Assembly (NCBI GenBank): GCA_905236645.1
Contig: CAJOMZ010000021.1
Location: forward strand, 1 to 38,406
Origin: an uncultured Bacteroidales bacterium
GTDB taxonomy: Bacteria; Bacteroidota; Bacteroidia; Bacteroidales; P3
Direction: 5' to 3'
Length of the DNA: 38,406 nt
Shown here piece by piece: positions 30,666-38,406 of this stretch. The translations under genes were made by a program, and so were the position numbers. Position 1 is the first letter of the stretch, and each line of letters begins with the position of its first letter. The notes under the pieces were generated by a model. That model saw only the letters and a program-made list of their open reading frames with translations. It ran no database searches and had not been told where the DNA came from.

Positions 30666-31490
30666 ATGACAGAATTAAAATTCGAAGAATTGCTCGAAGC
30701 AGGTTGTCACTTTGGACACCTGAAAAGAAAATGGAATCCCAAAATGGCTCCCTACATCTTCAAGGAGCACAATGGCATTCACGTTATTGACCTGCAAAAG
30801 ACCATTGCCAAGGCTGAAGAGGCTGCAACGGCTCTGAAGCAGATTGCCAAATCAGGCAAGAAAGTTCTCTTTGTCGCTACAAAGAAACAGGCCAAAGACA
30901 TCGTCGCCGATATGGTGAAGACCGTCGATATGCCTTTCGTCACCGAGCGTTGGCCTGGTGGTATGCTTACCAACTTCAGCACCATTCGCAAGGCTGTCAA
31001 GAAGATGAACTCTCTTGACCAGATGATGCACGACAAAGACTTTAACAATATCTCGAAACGCGAGCGCCTCCAGGTGCAGCGCGAGCGCGCAAAGCTCGAC
31101 AAGAACCTTGGCAGCATCGCTGACCTGACCCGTCTGCCCAGCGCACTGTTCGTCATCGATATCAACAAGGAGCACATTGCCGTTGCTGAGGCCCGCAGAC
31201 TTAACATTCCCACCTTTGCACTGGTCGACACCAACTGCAACCCCGACCTCATCGACTTCCCGATTCCTGCCAACGATGATGCATCGAAGTCGATTGCCGC
31301 CATCCTCAAATATATGGTTGAGGCCATTCAGGAAGGTCTCAACGAACGTATGCTCGACAAAGAGAACAACGTAGAGGAAGAGCCTGAGATGGAGAACGTT
31401 GAGAACAATGAGGAGACCAAGAGCGAGAGCCGTGAAGATGCCCGTCCACGTCGCCCGAGAAGAAAGACACCCACTGCTAACAATCAATAA
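30666..31490 (+). CDS. rpsB: 30S ribosomal protein S2
   Basis: 274 residues. Clear signature segments are ELLEAGCHFGHLKRKWNPKMAPYIF at the start, then KKVLFVATKKQAKDIV, ERWPGGMLTNFSTIRKAVKKM, and the late PSALFVIDINKEHIAVAEARRLNIPTFALVDTNCNPDLIDFPIPANDDA. After about residue 230 comes a long acidic then basic tail (EEEPEMENVENNEETKSE...RPRRPRRK), a lineage-specific extension as seen in other Bacteroidales S2 proteins. It is preceded by a structured leader and followed by tsf after 15 bases. Confidence 0.97.
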   Translation: MTELKFEELLEAGCHFGHLKRKWNPKMAPYIFKEHNGIHVIDLQKTIAKAEEAATALKQIAKSGKKVLFVATKKQAKDIVADMVKTVDMPFVTERWPGGMLTNFSTIRKAVKKMNSLDQMMHDKDFNNISKRERLQVQRERAKLDKNLGSIADLTRLPSALFVIDINKEHIAVAEARRLNIPTFALVDTNCNPDLIDFPIPANDDASKSIAAILKYMVEAIQEGLNERMLDKENNVEEEPEMENVENNEETKSESREDARPRRPRRKTPTANNQ

Positions 31491-31505
31491 TAAAGAGAAT
31501 AGAAT

Positions 31506-32495
31506 ATGGCAACAATCACCGCAAAACAGGTTAATGAACTGCGCCAACTTACCGGCGTAGGTATGATGGACTGCAAGAAAGCCCTCGTAGAATGCGACGG
31601 CGATGTGCAGAAAGCCATTGAATTGCTGCGTCAGAAAGGCCAGAAGATGGCCGCCAAACGTGCCGACCGCGACGCCAATGAAGGTTGTGTTCTGGCAAAG
31701 AGCACTGGCAAGTATGGCGCCATCGTGATGTTGAGCTGCGAGACCGACTTTGTCGCCACCAATGCCGACTTTGTCGCTTTCACCACTTCTATTCTCGACA
31801 CTGCTATGGCAAAGCACCTCACTACCAAGGACGAGGTAATGGAGATGGACCTCAATGGCCGCAAGGTCAGCGAGAGCATCACCGACCAGATAGCCAAAAT
31901 CGGTGAGAAAATCGAACTGGCTCACTTTGAGGCTATCGACGCCGAGGCCGTCTACGCCTACATCCACCCGGGCAACCGTATGGCTTCTATCGTAGGTATG
32001 AACAAGACTGGCTTTGACGAAGTTGGTCACAATGTAGCTATGCAGGTTGTCGCTATGCGTCCCGTCGCACTCGACGAGGCAAGCGTACCGCAGAGCGTTA
32101 TCGACAGCGAACTTAACGTGTACCGCGAGAAGACCAAAGAGGAACTCGTAGGCAAGGCTGTCGAGGCAGCTCTTAAGAAAGCCGGCATCAACCCCGCACA
32201 CGTTGACAGCGAAGACCATATCAACTCTAATATGGCCAAAGGCTGGATTACAGAGGAGCAAGCTAATATGGCTCGCGAAATCAAGGAGAAAGTCGGTGCT
32301 GAAGCCACCGCTGCTCTTCCCGAGGCCAAGATTGAAGGCATCGCCAAAGGTCGTCTTAACAAGTTCTTCCAGGAAAGCACCCTGATGAACCAGGAGTACA
32401 TTATGGAGAGTAAGGTCAGTGTCAAGGACTTCATCGCCCGCACCGACAAAGACCTCAAATGCACTGGTTTCAAACGTTTGGAACTTGGCGCATAA
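31506..32495 (+). CDS. tsf: Translation elongation factor Ts
   Basis: 329 residues, the longer form seen in Bacteroides relatives. The N-terminal UBA-like domain has VNELRQLTGVGMMDCKKALVECDGDVQKAIELLRQKG; the TGVGMMDCKKAL block is the EF-Tu contact. Core-domain motifs follow (LSCETDFVATNADF and HVAMQV-like HNVAMQVVAMRP). The C-terminal part ends STLMNQEYIMESKVSVKDFI. EF-Ts exchanges GDP for GTP on EF-Tu. It is the last gene of the ribosomal operon and is followed by a very strong terminator. Confidence 0.97.
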   Translation: MATITAKQVNELRQLTGVGMMDCKKALVECDGDVQKAIELLRQKGQKMAAKRADRDANEGCVLAKSTGKYGAIVMLSCETDFVATNADFVAFTTSILDTAMAKHLTTKDEVMEMDLNGRKVSESITDQIAKIGEKIELAHFEAIDAEAVYAYIHPGNRMASIVGMNKTGFDEVGHNVAMQVVAMRPVALDEASVPQSVIDSELNVYREKTKEELVGKAVEAALKKAGINPAHVDSEDHINSNMAKGWITEEQANMAREIKEKVGAEATAALPEAKIEGIAKGRLNKFFQESTLMNQEYIMESKVSVKDFIARTDKDLKCTGFKRLELGA

Positions 32496-32519
32496 GCGAT
32501 TATTAACAATTTGAACTTT

Positions 32520-32554
32520 GCGGTTGCGCGAGAAATCGCGCAACCGCTTTTTTT
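32520..32554 (+). terminator. Strong intrinsic terminator of the ribosomal operon
   Basis: GCGGTTGCGCGA, GAAA tetraloop, TCGCGCAACCGC, then TTTTTTT. The 12-bp stem is perfect. The next gene starts 7 bases after the T-tract. Confidence 0.95.
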
Positions 32555-32561
32555 ATAATTA

Positions 32562-33230
32562 ATGGCTAAAAAACAGAAATACTATGTTGTATGGCAGGGC
32601 AACGAGCCTGGCATCTACGATACTTGGGCTGAGTGCGAACGACAGATAAAAGGCGTTGCCGGAGCCAAATTCAAGTCATACGAGAGCCGCACGCTGGCGG
32701 AACAAGCCTTCCGTATCGGCCCCGAGCTTGCAGCGTCAGTCACTGAAAGACAGACCAAAGGTGAGTCAATACTTGTCACCGACGAGAACGGCATCACAAA
32801 GATACGCCCAGGCGTACAGGGGCCGGCGCCAATACTCGATGCCATAGCCGTCGATGCCGCCTGCAGCGGCAACCCTGGTGCAATGGAGTACCAAGGCGTA
32901 TATGTTGCCAGCAGAACACAACTTTTCCATTACAAAGCGCCACTCGGGACAAACAACATAGGCGAATTCCTGGCCATCGTCCACGGCCTTGCATACCTGA
33001 AAAAAAACAATTTGCAGCAAGTGTTATATACCGACTCGAAAACGGCACTGGGCTGGATACGCGCCAAACAATGCCGCACCAAACTGCCGCTGACACCCGA
33101 CACCGCCAAACTCTACGAAGTGATACGCCGTGCCGAAGCCTGGCTGCACAACAACACCTACACAACACAAATCCTGAAATGGGATACCGACCACTGGGGC
33201 GAAATCCCTGCCGACTTCAACCGCAAATGA
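32562..33230 (+). CDS. Viroplasmin-domain ribonuclease H
   Basis: 222 residues. An N-terminal viroplasmin-like module (about 5-50, KYYVVWQGNEPGIYDTWAECERQIKGVAGAKFKSY) binds RNA-DNA hybrids in relatives. The C-terminal RNase H domain (about 92-222) has the active-site set: Asp98 (AVDAACSGNPG), Glu135 (NNIGEFLAI), Asp158 (YTDSKTA) and Asp210 (DTDHWGE). It cuts the RNA strand of RNA-DNA hybrids, for example primers and R-loops. This two-domain form is common in Bacteroidetes. Its stop overlaps the prmC start (ATGA), so the two are translationally coupled. No promoter is visible between the upstream terminator and the ATG. Confidence 0.92.
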   Translation: MAKKQKYYVVWQGNEPGIYDTWAECERQIKGVAGAKFKSYESRTLAEQAFRIGPELAASVTERQTKGESILVTDENGITKIRPGVQGPAPILDAIAVDAACSGNPGAMEYQGVYVASRTQLFHYKAPLGTNNIGEFLAIVHGLAYLKKNNLQQVLYTDSKTALGWIRAKQCRTKLPLTPDTAKLYEVIRRAEAWLHNNTYTTQILKWDTDHWGEIPADFNRK

Positions 33231-34126
33231 ACACCACAGATCTGCATATTCCATCCAACAAAGTACGCGACATTGAGCGCTACTTTTACATCGAACTTTC
33301 AAAATTATACCCCGAGGGCGAGGTGCGTATGTTCATACGGATGCTGTTCGAGGCCTACCTTGGCTGGGACCAGCCCCGACTACTGCTCAACCGCGATACA
33401 ACCGTAAACCAATCCGACCTGCTGCGATTCCACTGGGCTGTCGAAGACCTAAAACGCTATCGCCCCATACAGCACATCATAGGCTGGACCGACTTCTGCG
33501 GCTGCCGCATCGAGGTGGACGAAAACACCTTGATTCCGCGCCTCGAGACAGAAGAGATAGCTGACTGGACGATAAAAAAAATTTCAAATATCACCTCAGC
33601 TACAACACCTTTCAAGGCTCTTGACCTTTGCACCGGCAGCGGATGCATTGCCATCGCACTTGCAAAACATCTGCCGCAATTGCAGGTGACTGCCATCGAC
33701 ATATCGTCCAAAGCATTATCCAAGGCTCGTCACAACGCAACCATCAACAACGTCGAAATCGACTTCAGGCAAGATGACATACTTTCGCCTCAATTCACGT
33801 TAGAAGACGGCCGTTTCGATCTCATAATCAGCAATCCACCATACGTAAAGCTTAGCGAGAAAGAAACAATGAACCACAACGTGATTGACTGGGAACCGCA
33901 CAGCGCCCTCTTCGTACCCGACGACGACCCGCTTCTCTTCTACCGCACAATTGTAAGGACAGCAAAAAAACACCTTAAAGACAGCGGAATTGTCATAGTC
34001 GAAATCAACGAACAATTAGGTCTCAAGACAGCAGAACTATTTGAGGAATATGGGTTCTACACCAAGGTCCATAGGGATTTCCGCGAACACGACAGAATGC
34101 TGACTGCGATAAAACACATTGAATAG
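33227..34126 (+). CDS. prmC: Peptide chain release factor N5-glutamine methyltransferase
   Basis: 299 residues from ATG 33227, whose bases overlap the RNase H stop. Motif I is LDLCTGSGCIAIALA (132-146) and the catalytic NPPY is at 203-206 (IISNPPYVKLSE). The N-terminal helical domain contains the family segment YRPIQHIIGWTDFCGCRIEVDENTLIPRLETEEI. PrmC methylates the glutamine of the GGQ motif in release factors RF1 and RF2. The frame is open back to 33071, but that part lies inside the RNase H gene and has no family sequence. Confidence 0.94.
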   Translation: MNTTDLHIPSNKVRDIERYFYIELSKLYPEGEVRMFIRMLFEAYLGWDQPRLLLNRDTTVNQSDLLRFHWAVEDLKRYRPIQHIIGWTDFCGCRIEVDENTLIPRLETEEIADWTIKKISNITSATTPFKALDLCTGSGCIAIALAKHLPQLQVTAIDISSKALSKARHNATINNVEIDFRQDDILSPQFTLEDGRFDLIISNPPYVKLSEKETMNHNVIDWEPHSALFVPDDDPLLFYRTIVRTAKKHLKDSGIVIVEINEQLGLKTAELFEEYGFYTKVHRDFREHDRMLTAIKHIE

Positions 34127-34137
34127 CAGAAAAAAAA

Positions 34138-35055
34138 ATGACAACATCACACCCCATCTTACAGTTTCATCCCCTAACGCTCAACGACAAACAAGACGTT
34201 CAGACCATCACACTACATTCTGGACTGCGTAACTGCAACTTCAACTTTGCCAACCTGATAGGATGGAGCTTTCTTTTTGACACCACATTGTGTTTACTGG
34301 ATGACACTGTCATTTTCCGCTATCTCTTCGACCATCGCCAGCCAGCCTATTTAATCAACTCGGCGACAATACCACATAACGGGCTCATAGAAGCCCTTCG
34401 GGAAACAGAACAAGGAGGGCTTATGCTCATAGCAACCGAAGACCGATGGACCAACGACCTGAAGGAGCGATACGGGGAAGCCATCACAGTTGAACCCTTG
34501 CGCAACAGCTACGATTACATATACCTGCGCGAAGAGCTGGAGCAACTGAAAGGCAAAAACCTAAAGGCCAAGCGAAACCACGTCAACAAGTTCCTGAGCG
34601 AACATCCAGACTTCGAATTTCGCGAGCTCACGCCCGACCTCTTCGACCAATGCCGGATGCTGGAGCGACTTTGGCGCGACGAAGTACACCACGACAACCC
34701 TTGGTATGGCAACACCATTGATAGCGAGCACAAAATGATAGAAACCATTTTCAGGCAATGGAACGATTTGGACATATACGGAGGCTCCATTTTTGTTGAC
34801 GGTAAGATGAAAGCCTTCAGCTTCGGTGCCGCAGTGACTGAAGACACATTCGACATATGTGTAGAGAAAGCGGACCGTAGCATTGACGGTGCTTTCAACA
34901 TAATCAACCAACAGATGGCAATCCACCTGCCGCCGCAGTTCAAATACATCAACCGCGAAGAGGATATGGGGCTTGAGGGACTACGCAAATCAAAACTATC
35001 ATACCACCCCAAGATGTTGCTAAGCTATAATATCATTACTTTCGATAAGATATGA
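34138..35055 (+). CDS. DUF2156-family protein (GNAT/LPG-synthase-like)
   Basis: 305 residues. Family features are CNFNFANLIGW near residue 35, the middle YIYLREELEQLKGKNLKAKRNHVNKFL, IFVDGKMKAFSFGAAV, and the end INREEDMGLEGLRKSKLSYHPKMLLSY. These match DUF2156, a double-GNAT-like fold related to the aminoacyl-transfer domain of phosphatidylglycerol lysyltransferases. There are no membrane helices here, so it is the soluble form; the acceptor is unknown. It lies 11 bases after prmC and overlaps the GNAT gene by 4 bases (ATGA), so the three are one unit. Confidence 0.85.
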   Translation: MTTSHPILQFHPLTLNDKQDVQTITLHSGLRNCNFNFANLIGWSFLFDTTLCLLDDTVIFRYLFDHRQPAYLINSATIPHNGLIEALRETEQGGLMLIATEDRWTNDLKERYGEAITVEPLRNSYDYIYLREELEQLKGKNLKAKRNHVNKFLSEHPDFEFRELTPDLFDQCRMLERLWRDEVHHDNPWYGNTIDSEHKMIETIFRQWNDLDIYGGSIFVDGKMKAFSFGAAVTEDTFDICVEKADRSIDGAFNIINQQMAIHLPPQFKYINREEDMGLEGLRKSKLSYHPKMLLSYNIITFDKI

Positions 35056-35567
35056 GCATAACACTGCACCGTATGACATCTGCCGACAGCAGAGAGACCG
35101 TAGAATGGATTACACGTCAGTATGGTTTTGACCGTAATGAAGTTGCCTGGTGGGTTGAGAACCTACACTTCAACTGGCCACTGAGCGTCAAGGCAACCGA
35201 CGACAACGGCACAACCATAGGGTTGCTGAATATGAGCGACTACCGTATCGAAGAGGAGACAGAGGCCATAAGCAGCGAGCAACCCGAGTTGCTGCAAAAG
35301 CTCAATGCCTTACGCTATACTGCCGTTTTCTCGTTCATCGTCGCCGAGCCATACCGCCACTCACCGCTCAACCAGCAGATGATTATGGAAATCTGGGAGG
35401 AGTTGAAAGCCAATTACGACTTCGTCTTCGTGCCGGTAATGCATCGCCTCAAGACTCACCAATACTGGAAACGTCGAGGAGCCATAGAATTCTTCCGCGA
35501 CCAACAATCGGTCTATTATCTGTTGCCATTGAACAGCAGTCTGGATTGGTTCGAGAGCAGATTATAA
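35052..35567 (+). CDS. GNAT-family N-acetyltransferase-like protein
   Basis: 171 residues starting at ATG 35052, which overlaps the stop of the DUF2156 gene. The pattern of strands and helices (TIGLLNMSDYRIEEE, ALRYTAVFSFIVAEPYRHSPLNQQMIMEIWEEL, FVFVPVMHRLKTHQYWKRRGAIEFF) fits a GNAT fold. The typical acetyl-CoA loop (Q/RxxGxG/A) is not clear, so it may be divergent or use another acyl donor. Its coupling with a DUF2156 protein suggests that both act on one amino-group acceptor; that is inference. Confidence 0.7.
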   Translation: MSITLHRMTSADSRETVEWITRQYGFDRNEVAWWVENLHFNWPLSVKATDDNGTTIGLLNMSDYRIEEETEAISSEQPELLQKLNALRYTAVFSFIVAEPYRHSPLNQQMIMEIWEELKANYDFVFVPVMHRLKTHQYWKRRGAIEFFRDQQSVYYLLPLNSSLDWFESRL

Positions 35568-35740
35568 CGAATGACTTCTATCTGTTATTCTTTCCTGAAA
35601 AAAACAGAATCAATGCCGAGCCTGCCAAACCATAATACATAGGGGTTGGAGGATGATGAGAAACATTTCGAATGCTATTCCCCCAAGCCTCGAAGCGACT
35701 CACAGGAAACCGCCGAGGGACCACCGAGAGATCACATACA

Positions 35741-35781
35741 CAAAGAGAGCGTGGCTGCCAGATGCCGCCACACTCTCTTTG
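35741..35781. terminator. Bidirectional terminator between the GNAT gene and iorB
   Basis: CAAAGAGAGCGTGGC (35741-35755) pairs with GCCACACTCTCTTTG (35767-35781) with one mismatch and an 11-base loop. It lies between convergent genes, 18 bases beyond the iorB stop. The 160 bases before it (35568-35740) hold nothing recognisable. Confidence 0.75.
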
Positions 35782-35799
35782 TTGTGTGCCGTTAGACGT

Positions 35800-36363
35800 T
35801 TACTTGGCGTCGCGACCTGCGCGGATAGCCTTGATGTTGGTCTCGACCACGGCGTCGCCCTTGCGACCGAATATAGCCTTGATAGCCTTCTCAAGTTCCT
35901 CAAAAGCAATTTCAAGGTAGGGGGCTGCAGCGCCGAGCAGAACCATATTGCCGCGGGCGTTAAGCTCTTTGGCAATGGTGTTGGCGTTGAAGCTGACGCA
36001 CTTGGGCAGCTTGGCCAGTTCTGCGTTGACCTTCTCAATGTCAGGATAGTTGTTGATATTGATGAAGGGGTCGCTGTTGGTTATCACCACGCCGTCGGGA
36101 GCGAGGAAAGGCAGATAGCGCAGAGCCTCCATAGGCTCAGAACTGAGGATGATATCAGCCTTGCCTTCGGGGATAACGTCGGCGAAGATAGGCTCGCTGC
36201 TGACACGGAGATGGCTGAACACCGAGCCGCCGCGCTGCGACATACCGTGGATTTCACTTTGTTTGACGTTCAAACCCAAGTTGAGGGCAGCGTCGCTTAT
36301 AATCTTGGCTACGGAGACGATACCGTCACCGCCTACGCCACAAAGTATGATGTCTTTTTTCAT
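35800..36363 (-). CDS. iorB: Indolepyruvate oxidoreductase subunit beta
   Basis: 187 residues from ATG 36363; 12 further in-frame codons upstream are poor. The N-terminus DIILCGVGGDGIVSVAKIISDAAL is the family's nucleotide-binding-like turn, followed by SEIHGMSQRGGSVFSHLRVS, a conserved pyruvate/ketoisovalerate oxidoreductase gamma-type block. Together with IorA it oxidatively decarboxylates aryl pyruvates (from tryptophan, phenylalanine and tyrosine) to aryl-acetyl-CoA with ferredoxin, or runs in reverse to make aromatic amino acids from aryl acids. It lies 89 bases after iorA, with a hairpin between them. Confidence 0.93.
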   Translation of the reverse strand: MKKDIILCGVGGDGIVSVAKIISDAALNLGLNVKQSEIHGMSQRGGSVFSHLRVSSEPIFADVIPEGKADIILSSEPMEALRYLPFLAPDGVVITNSDPFININNYPDIEKVNAELAKLPKCVSFNANTIAKELNARGNMVLLGAAAPYLEIAFEELEKAIKAIFGRKGDAVVETNIKAIRAGRDAK

Positions 36364-36391
36364 TTTGTCGTAATTTATTGATATGTGTGGT

Positions 36392-36445
36392 GTTGACAAG
36401 TTGATACGACTCGTTTTTCAACGTTTAGCCTATCAACACATCAAC
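36392..36445 (-). other. Imperfect hairpin between iorA and iorB
   Basis: GTTGACAAGTTGATA (36392-36406) against TATCAACACATCAAC (36431-36445): 12 of 15 positions pair. Without a U-tract it is more likely an mRNA-stability or partial-attenuation element than a terminator. It would allow different levels of the two subunits. Confidence 0.5.
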
Positions 36446-36452
36446 GAAATAT

Positions 36453-38039
36453 TTATTTCTTTGCTGCAATGCGTTTCTTGTTCTCGACGATGCAGACGCG
36501 CTGCGGGATGATTACGCTGACGCCGTTGTAGGCGATCTCCTCTTCGAGAATCTTGACAAACTCGTCGTGATTCTTCTTCAGCGGCACTATGGTGCGGATG
36601 TGGTCGGGGTCAACGCCGAGGCCCTTGCAGATGTTGAAGAGCTTCTGGTTGGCGCTCGAGGGCTGACCGCCGGTCATAGCCGTGATGTCGTTGTCGAGAA
36701 TCATAATGATGACGTTGGCCTTCTCATTGACGCAGTCAAGTAAGCCGGTCATACCGCTGTGGCCGAACGTACCGTCACCGATAACGCCGATGGCGGGGAA
36801 GATGCCCATCTCGGAAGCGCCCTTGGCCATAGTGACCGAAGCACCCATACAAACGGTGGTGTTGATGGCACCCATATTGAAGCCGAGCGTGTAGCATCCG
36901 ATGTCGCCGAAGACACGGCCGTTGGGATATTTCTTCAACACGTCGATGACGGCCTCAAAGCTGTCGATGTGGGGGCAACCTACGCAAAGTGCCGGAGGAC
37001 GGTTGGTGACGACCTCGGGAACGGCAGGACCGTTGGGGACATTGAGGCCCAGAGCCTTGGCCACCTTCTCGGCGTTCAGCTCGCCATCGCGACGGATGGT
37101 CTCGTCCAAGCGGCCGTGAACGGGCTTGCCTTTGCCCAAGAAGCCTTTGATATGTTCTTCGACGAAGGGCTGGCCGTCTTCGAGAACAAGGATTTCGCCC
37201 ACCTCGTCATAAAGCTTGCAAAGCATATTGAACGGCAGCGGGTACTGCGTAATCTTGACAACAGGGTATGGGCACTTGCCACCAGGGAAATTCTCCTGCA
37301 AGTAGTTGAAAGCGATACCGGTTGTAATGATACCACGGCTCTTGTCGGCGCCGGGGATGTACTGGTTGAAGCCGCTCTCCTCGCTGCTCTTGGTGAAGGC
37401 AGGCTGCTTGTCTATAAGGTCGCGATACAGACGCTTGGCGTTGACAGGAAGCAACACGAAGCTCTTCGGGTCGCTGGGGCTCGTCAGCGGATTCTGCGGC
37501 AGGGCAGGCTTGCGCTCTACACCGGCACGGCTGTGGGCCAGACGGGTAGGGATGCGGTAAAGGATGGGAGTGCCCAGCTTCTCGCTCAACTCATAGCCAA
37601 AGAACACCATATCGTAGGCCTCCTGCTGGTTAGAGGGCTCCAGCATCGGAATCATAGCCCAGTGGCCATAATAGCGGCTGTCCTGCTCATCCTGGCTCGA
37701 GAACATCGACGGGTCGTCGGCAACGACGATAATGACGCCCTTGGTGCCGATGATGGCGGCATTCATAAAGGGGTCGCCGCAGACGTTGAGGCCCACGTGC
37801 TTCATACAGGTCATTGCACGCTTGCCGGCGTATGCAACGCCAATCGAAGCCTCAAGAGCCGTCTTCTCGTTTGCGCACCAGTTGGCAACGATGCCCTTTT
37901 CCTTAGCCTCTTTCGATTTAATCACATACTCCGTAATCTGTGTCGATGGTGTTCCGGGGTAGCTGTTGATGGCGCTGCCGCCAGCGTCTATAAAAGCCTG
38001 AGCAATAGCTTCATCACCCAGTAAAAGCAATTTTGACAT
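36453..38039 (-). CDS. iorA: Indolepyruvate oxidoreductase subunit alpha (no ferredoxin domain)
   Basis: 528 residues. The N-terminal half has GDEAIAQAFIDAGGSAINSYPGTPSTQITEY and MKHVGLNVCGDPFMNA (pyrimidine-binding type domain). The C-terminal half has PPALCVGCPHID, FGDIGCYTLG and the thiamine-diphosphate motif GDGTFGHSGMTGLL...LDNDITAMTGGQPS. It is the catalytic subunit with thiamine diphosphate. Archaeal IorA continues into a C-terminal two-cluster ferredoxin domain; here the protein ends PQRVCIVENKKRIAAKK with a single Cys, so that domain is absent. A consensus promoter lies upstream, and iorB follows. Confidence 0.93.
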   Translation of the reverse strand: MSKLLLLGDEAIAQAFIDAGGSAINSYPGTPSTQITEYVIKSKEAKEKGIVANWCANEKTALEASIGVAYAGKRAMTCMKHVGLNVCGDPFMNAAIIGTKGVIIVVADDPSMFSSQDEQDSRYYGHWAMIPMLEPSNQQEAYDMVFFGYELSEKLGTPILYRIPTRLAHSRAGVERKPALPQNPLTSPSDPKSFVLLPVNAKRLYRDLIDKQPAFTKSSEESGFNQYIPGADKSRGIITTGIAFNYLQENFPGGKCPYPVVKITQYPLPFNMLCKLYDEVGEILVLEDGQPFVEEHIKGFLGKGKPVHGRLDETIRRDGELNAEKVAKALGLNVPNGPAVPEVVTNRPPALCVGCPHIDSFEAVIDVLKKYPNGRVFGDIGCYTLGFNMGAINTTVCMGASVTMAKGASEMGIFPAIGVIGDGTFGHSGMTGLLDCVNEKANVIIMILDNDITAMTGGQPSSANQKLFNICKGLGVDPDHIRTIVPLKKNHDEFVKILEEEIAYNGVSVIIPQRVCIVENKKRIAAKK

Positions 38040-38079
38040 ATCGTTTATATTTAGTTATTAATTAATTAATTCGATTTTG

Positions 38080-38111
38080 CAAAGATACGAACTTTTTGCG
38101 ACGTGGACAAA
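38080..38111 (-). promoter_or_regulatory. Consensus promoter of iorAB
   Basis: Minus-strand TTTG (38108-38111), 20 bases, TATCTTTG (38080-38087). Both boxes match the Bacteroidetes consensus. The leader to the iorA ATG is about 37 bases. Confidence 0.8.
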
Positions 38112-38213
38112 TAATATTTACATTTCGTTGAATTGATGCAGTTTGCACGCACTCAACCCTTGCCCGCAACAAGCGAAAACAAGACCTTGCCTCAGCTCGG
38201 CAAGCATAAAAAA
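38112..38213. other. Short spacer upstream of iorA
   Basis: I see no gene or repeat in these 102 bases; a weak inverted pair (GCCTCAGCTCGGC) near 38188-38200 is too small to call. Confidence 0.4.
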
Positions 38214-38406
38214 TCACCCTTTGATTTGCACCGCAAAGCCTTCGTCGATGAGGGGGCGGAGGAGGGTGCGCATCTCGTCGGGGGTGACTTTGGCAAGGTT
38301 CTGGGCCGGGGTGGGGCGGTCGATGGTGTAGGCCATCACCTCGCGGGGGCGCAACTGGCGGATGATGTCGAGCATCGGCAGGACAACTTCGGGGCTGGTG
38401 GAGTCG
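38214..38406 (-). CDS. C-terminal end of a radical SAM protein (partial)
   Basis: 63 codons plus stop on the minus strand, cut by the window edge. It begins DSTSPEVVLPMLDIIRQ and continues with PREVMAYTIDRPTP, AKVTPDEMRTLL and GFAVQIKG. The block 'xVMxYTIDRxTPxxxLxKVTxEE' is one I recognise from the C-termini of Bacteroidetes radical SAM proteins of the MoaA-like group. The catalytic CxxxCxxC region would lie outside the window, so the assignment rests on this tail only. Confidence 0.6.
   Translation of the reverse strand, partial: DSTSPEVVLPMLDIIRQLRPREVMAYTIDRPTPAQNLAKVTPDEMRTLLRPLIDEGFAVQIKG

Noticed and set aside
30852-32543. 563-codon minus frame opposite rpsB and tsf
   Set aside because: It spans two ribosomal-operon genes and the terminator; certainly an antisense artefact.
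36759-38024. 421-codon plus frame opposite iorA
   Set aside because: iorA on the minus strand is certain from its thiamine diphosphate motif; the other frame is a shadow.

Overview
The window reads as the chromosome of a Bacteroidales bacterium, probably an uncultured gut or rumen type. The evidence is Bacteroidetes-type promoters (TTTG, about 20 bases, then TAnnTTTG) ahead of many genes, two proteins with type IX secretion (T9SS) C-terminal sorting domains, a viroplasmin-RNase H protein, a RecD-like helicase, and the rplM-rpsI-rpsB-tsf order. I cannot place it to family or genus. I saw no tRNA, rRNA, CRISPR array, transposase or prophage. Nearly all genes are housekeeping or envelope genes; the unusual material lies between them.

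Layout. 1-220: heptamer repeats. 223-987: a TIM-barrel protein. 1430-3382(-): a secreted beta-helix carbohydrate-binding protein, next to a divergent AraC regulator (3515-4366). 4658-6137(-): a redox/iron operon (ferritin-like protein, thiol peroxidase-type GPx, OhrR). 6700-10589: rpoN, an M23/LysM peptidase, ribH, fmt. 10695-10952: HU. 11025-13540(-): helicase, secG and a hypothetical protein. 13738-15413: rpmH (only 48 codons) and rlmD. 15564-19020: a T9SS protein, apbE, yicC. 19213-21825(-): a large T9SS protein. 22394-27161: envelope lipoproteins (TPR, DUF4292), a secreted unknown, tadA, a sugar nucleotidyltransferase. 27440-27853: a GxxExxY nuclease-fold protein. 28158-29456: a THUMP-like methyltransferase. 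29458-32554: rplM-rpsI-rpsB-tsf with two structured leaders and a strong terminator. 32562-35567: RNase H, prmC, a DUF2156 protein, a GNAT protein. 35800-38039(-): iorB and iorA. 38214-38406(-): the end of a radical SAM gene.

The most interesting signal is a set of intergenic arrays with an exact or near-exact 11-bp period (about 1095-1185, 6278-6432, 18043-18121, 19023-19153, 22053-22140, 24086-24118, 27891-27956). The unit sequence differs between loci, but the period is the same. Most arrays are mirrored around a short centre, so they form long hairpins; the best has a 44-bp arm with 2 mismatches and a 3-nt loop. Three arrays share one unit family, and two of these flank yicC with their palindromic cores in opposite orientation. 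The stop codons of apbE and of the TPR gene lie inside arrays. Arrays of other periods (7 bp at 1-220, 9 bp near 27240 and 28030), a 142-bp tandem duplication over the start of the THUMP-like gene, and a 36-bp direct repeat ahead of the GxxExxY gene show that the spacers of this genome are very repeat-active. This is the best candidate here for something undescribed.

All coordinates and motifs were read by eye. Family names come from recognising motifs, not from database searches.
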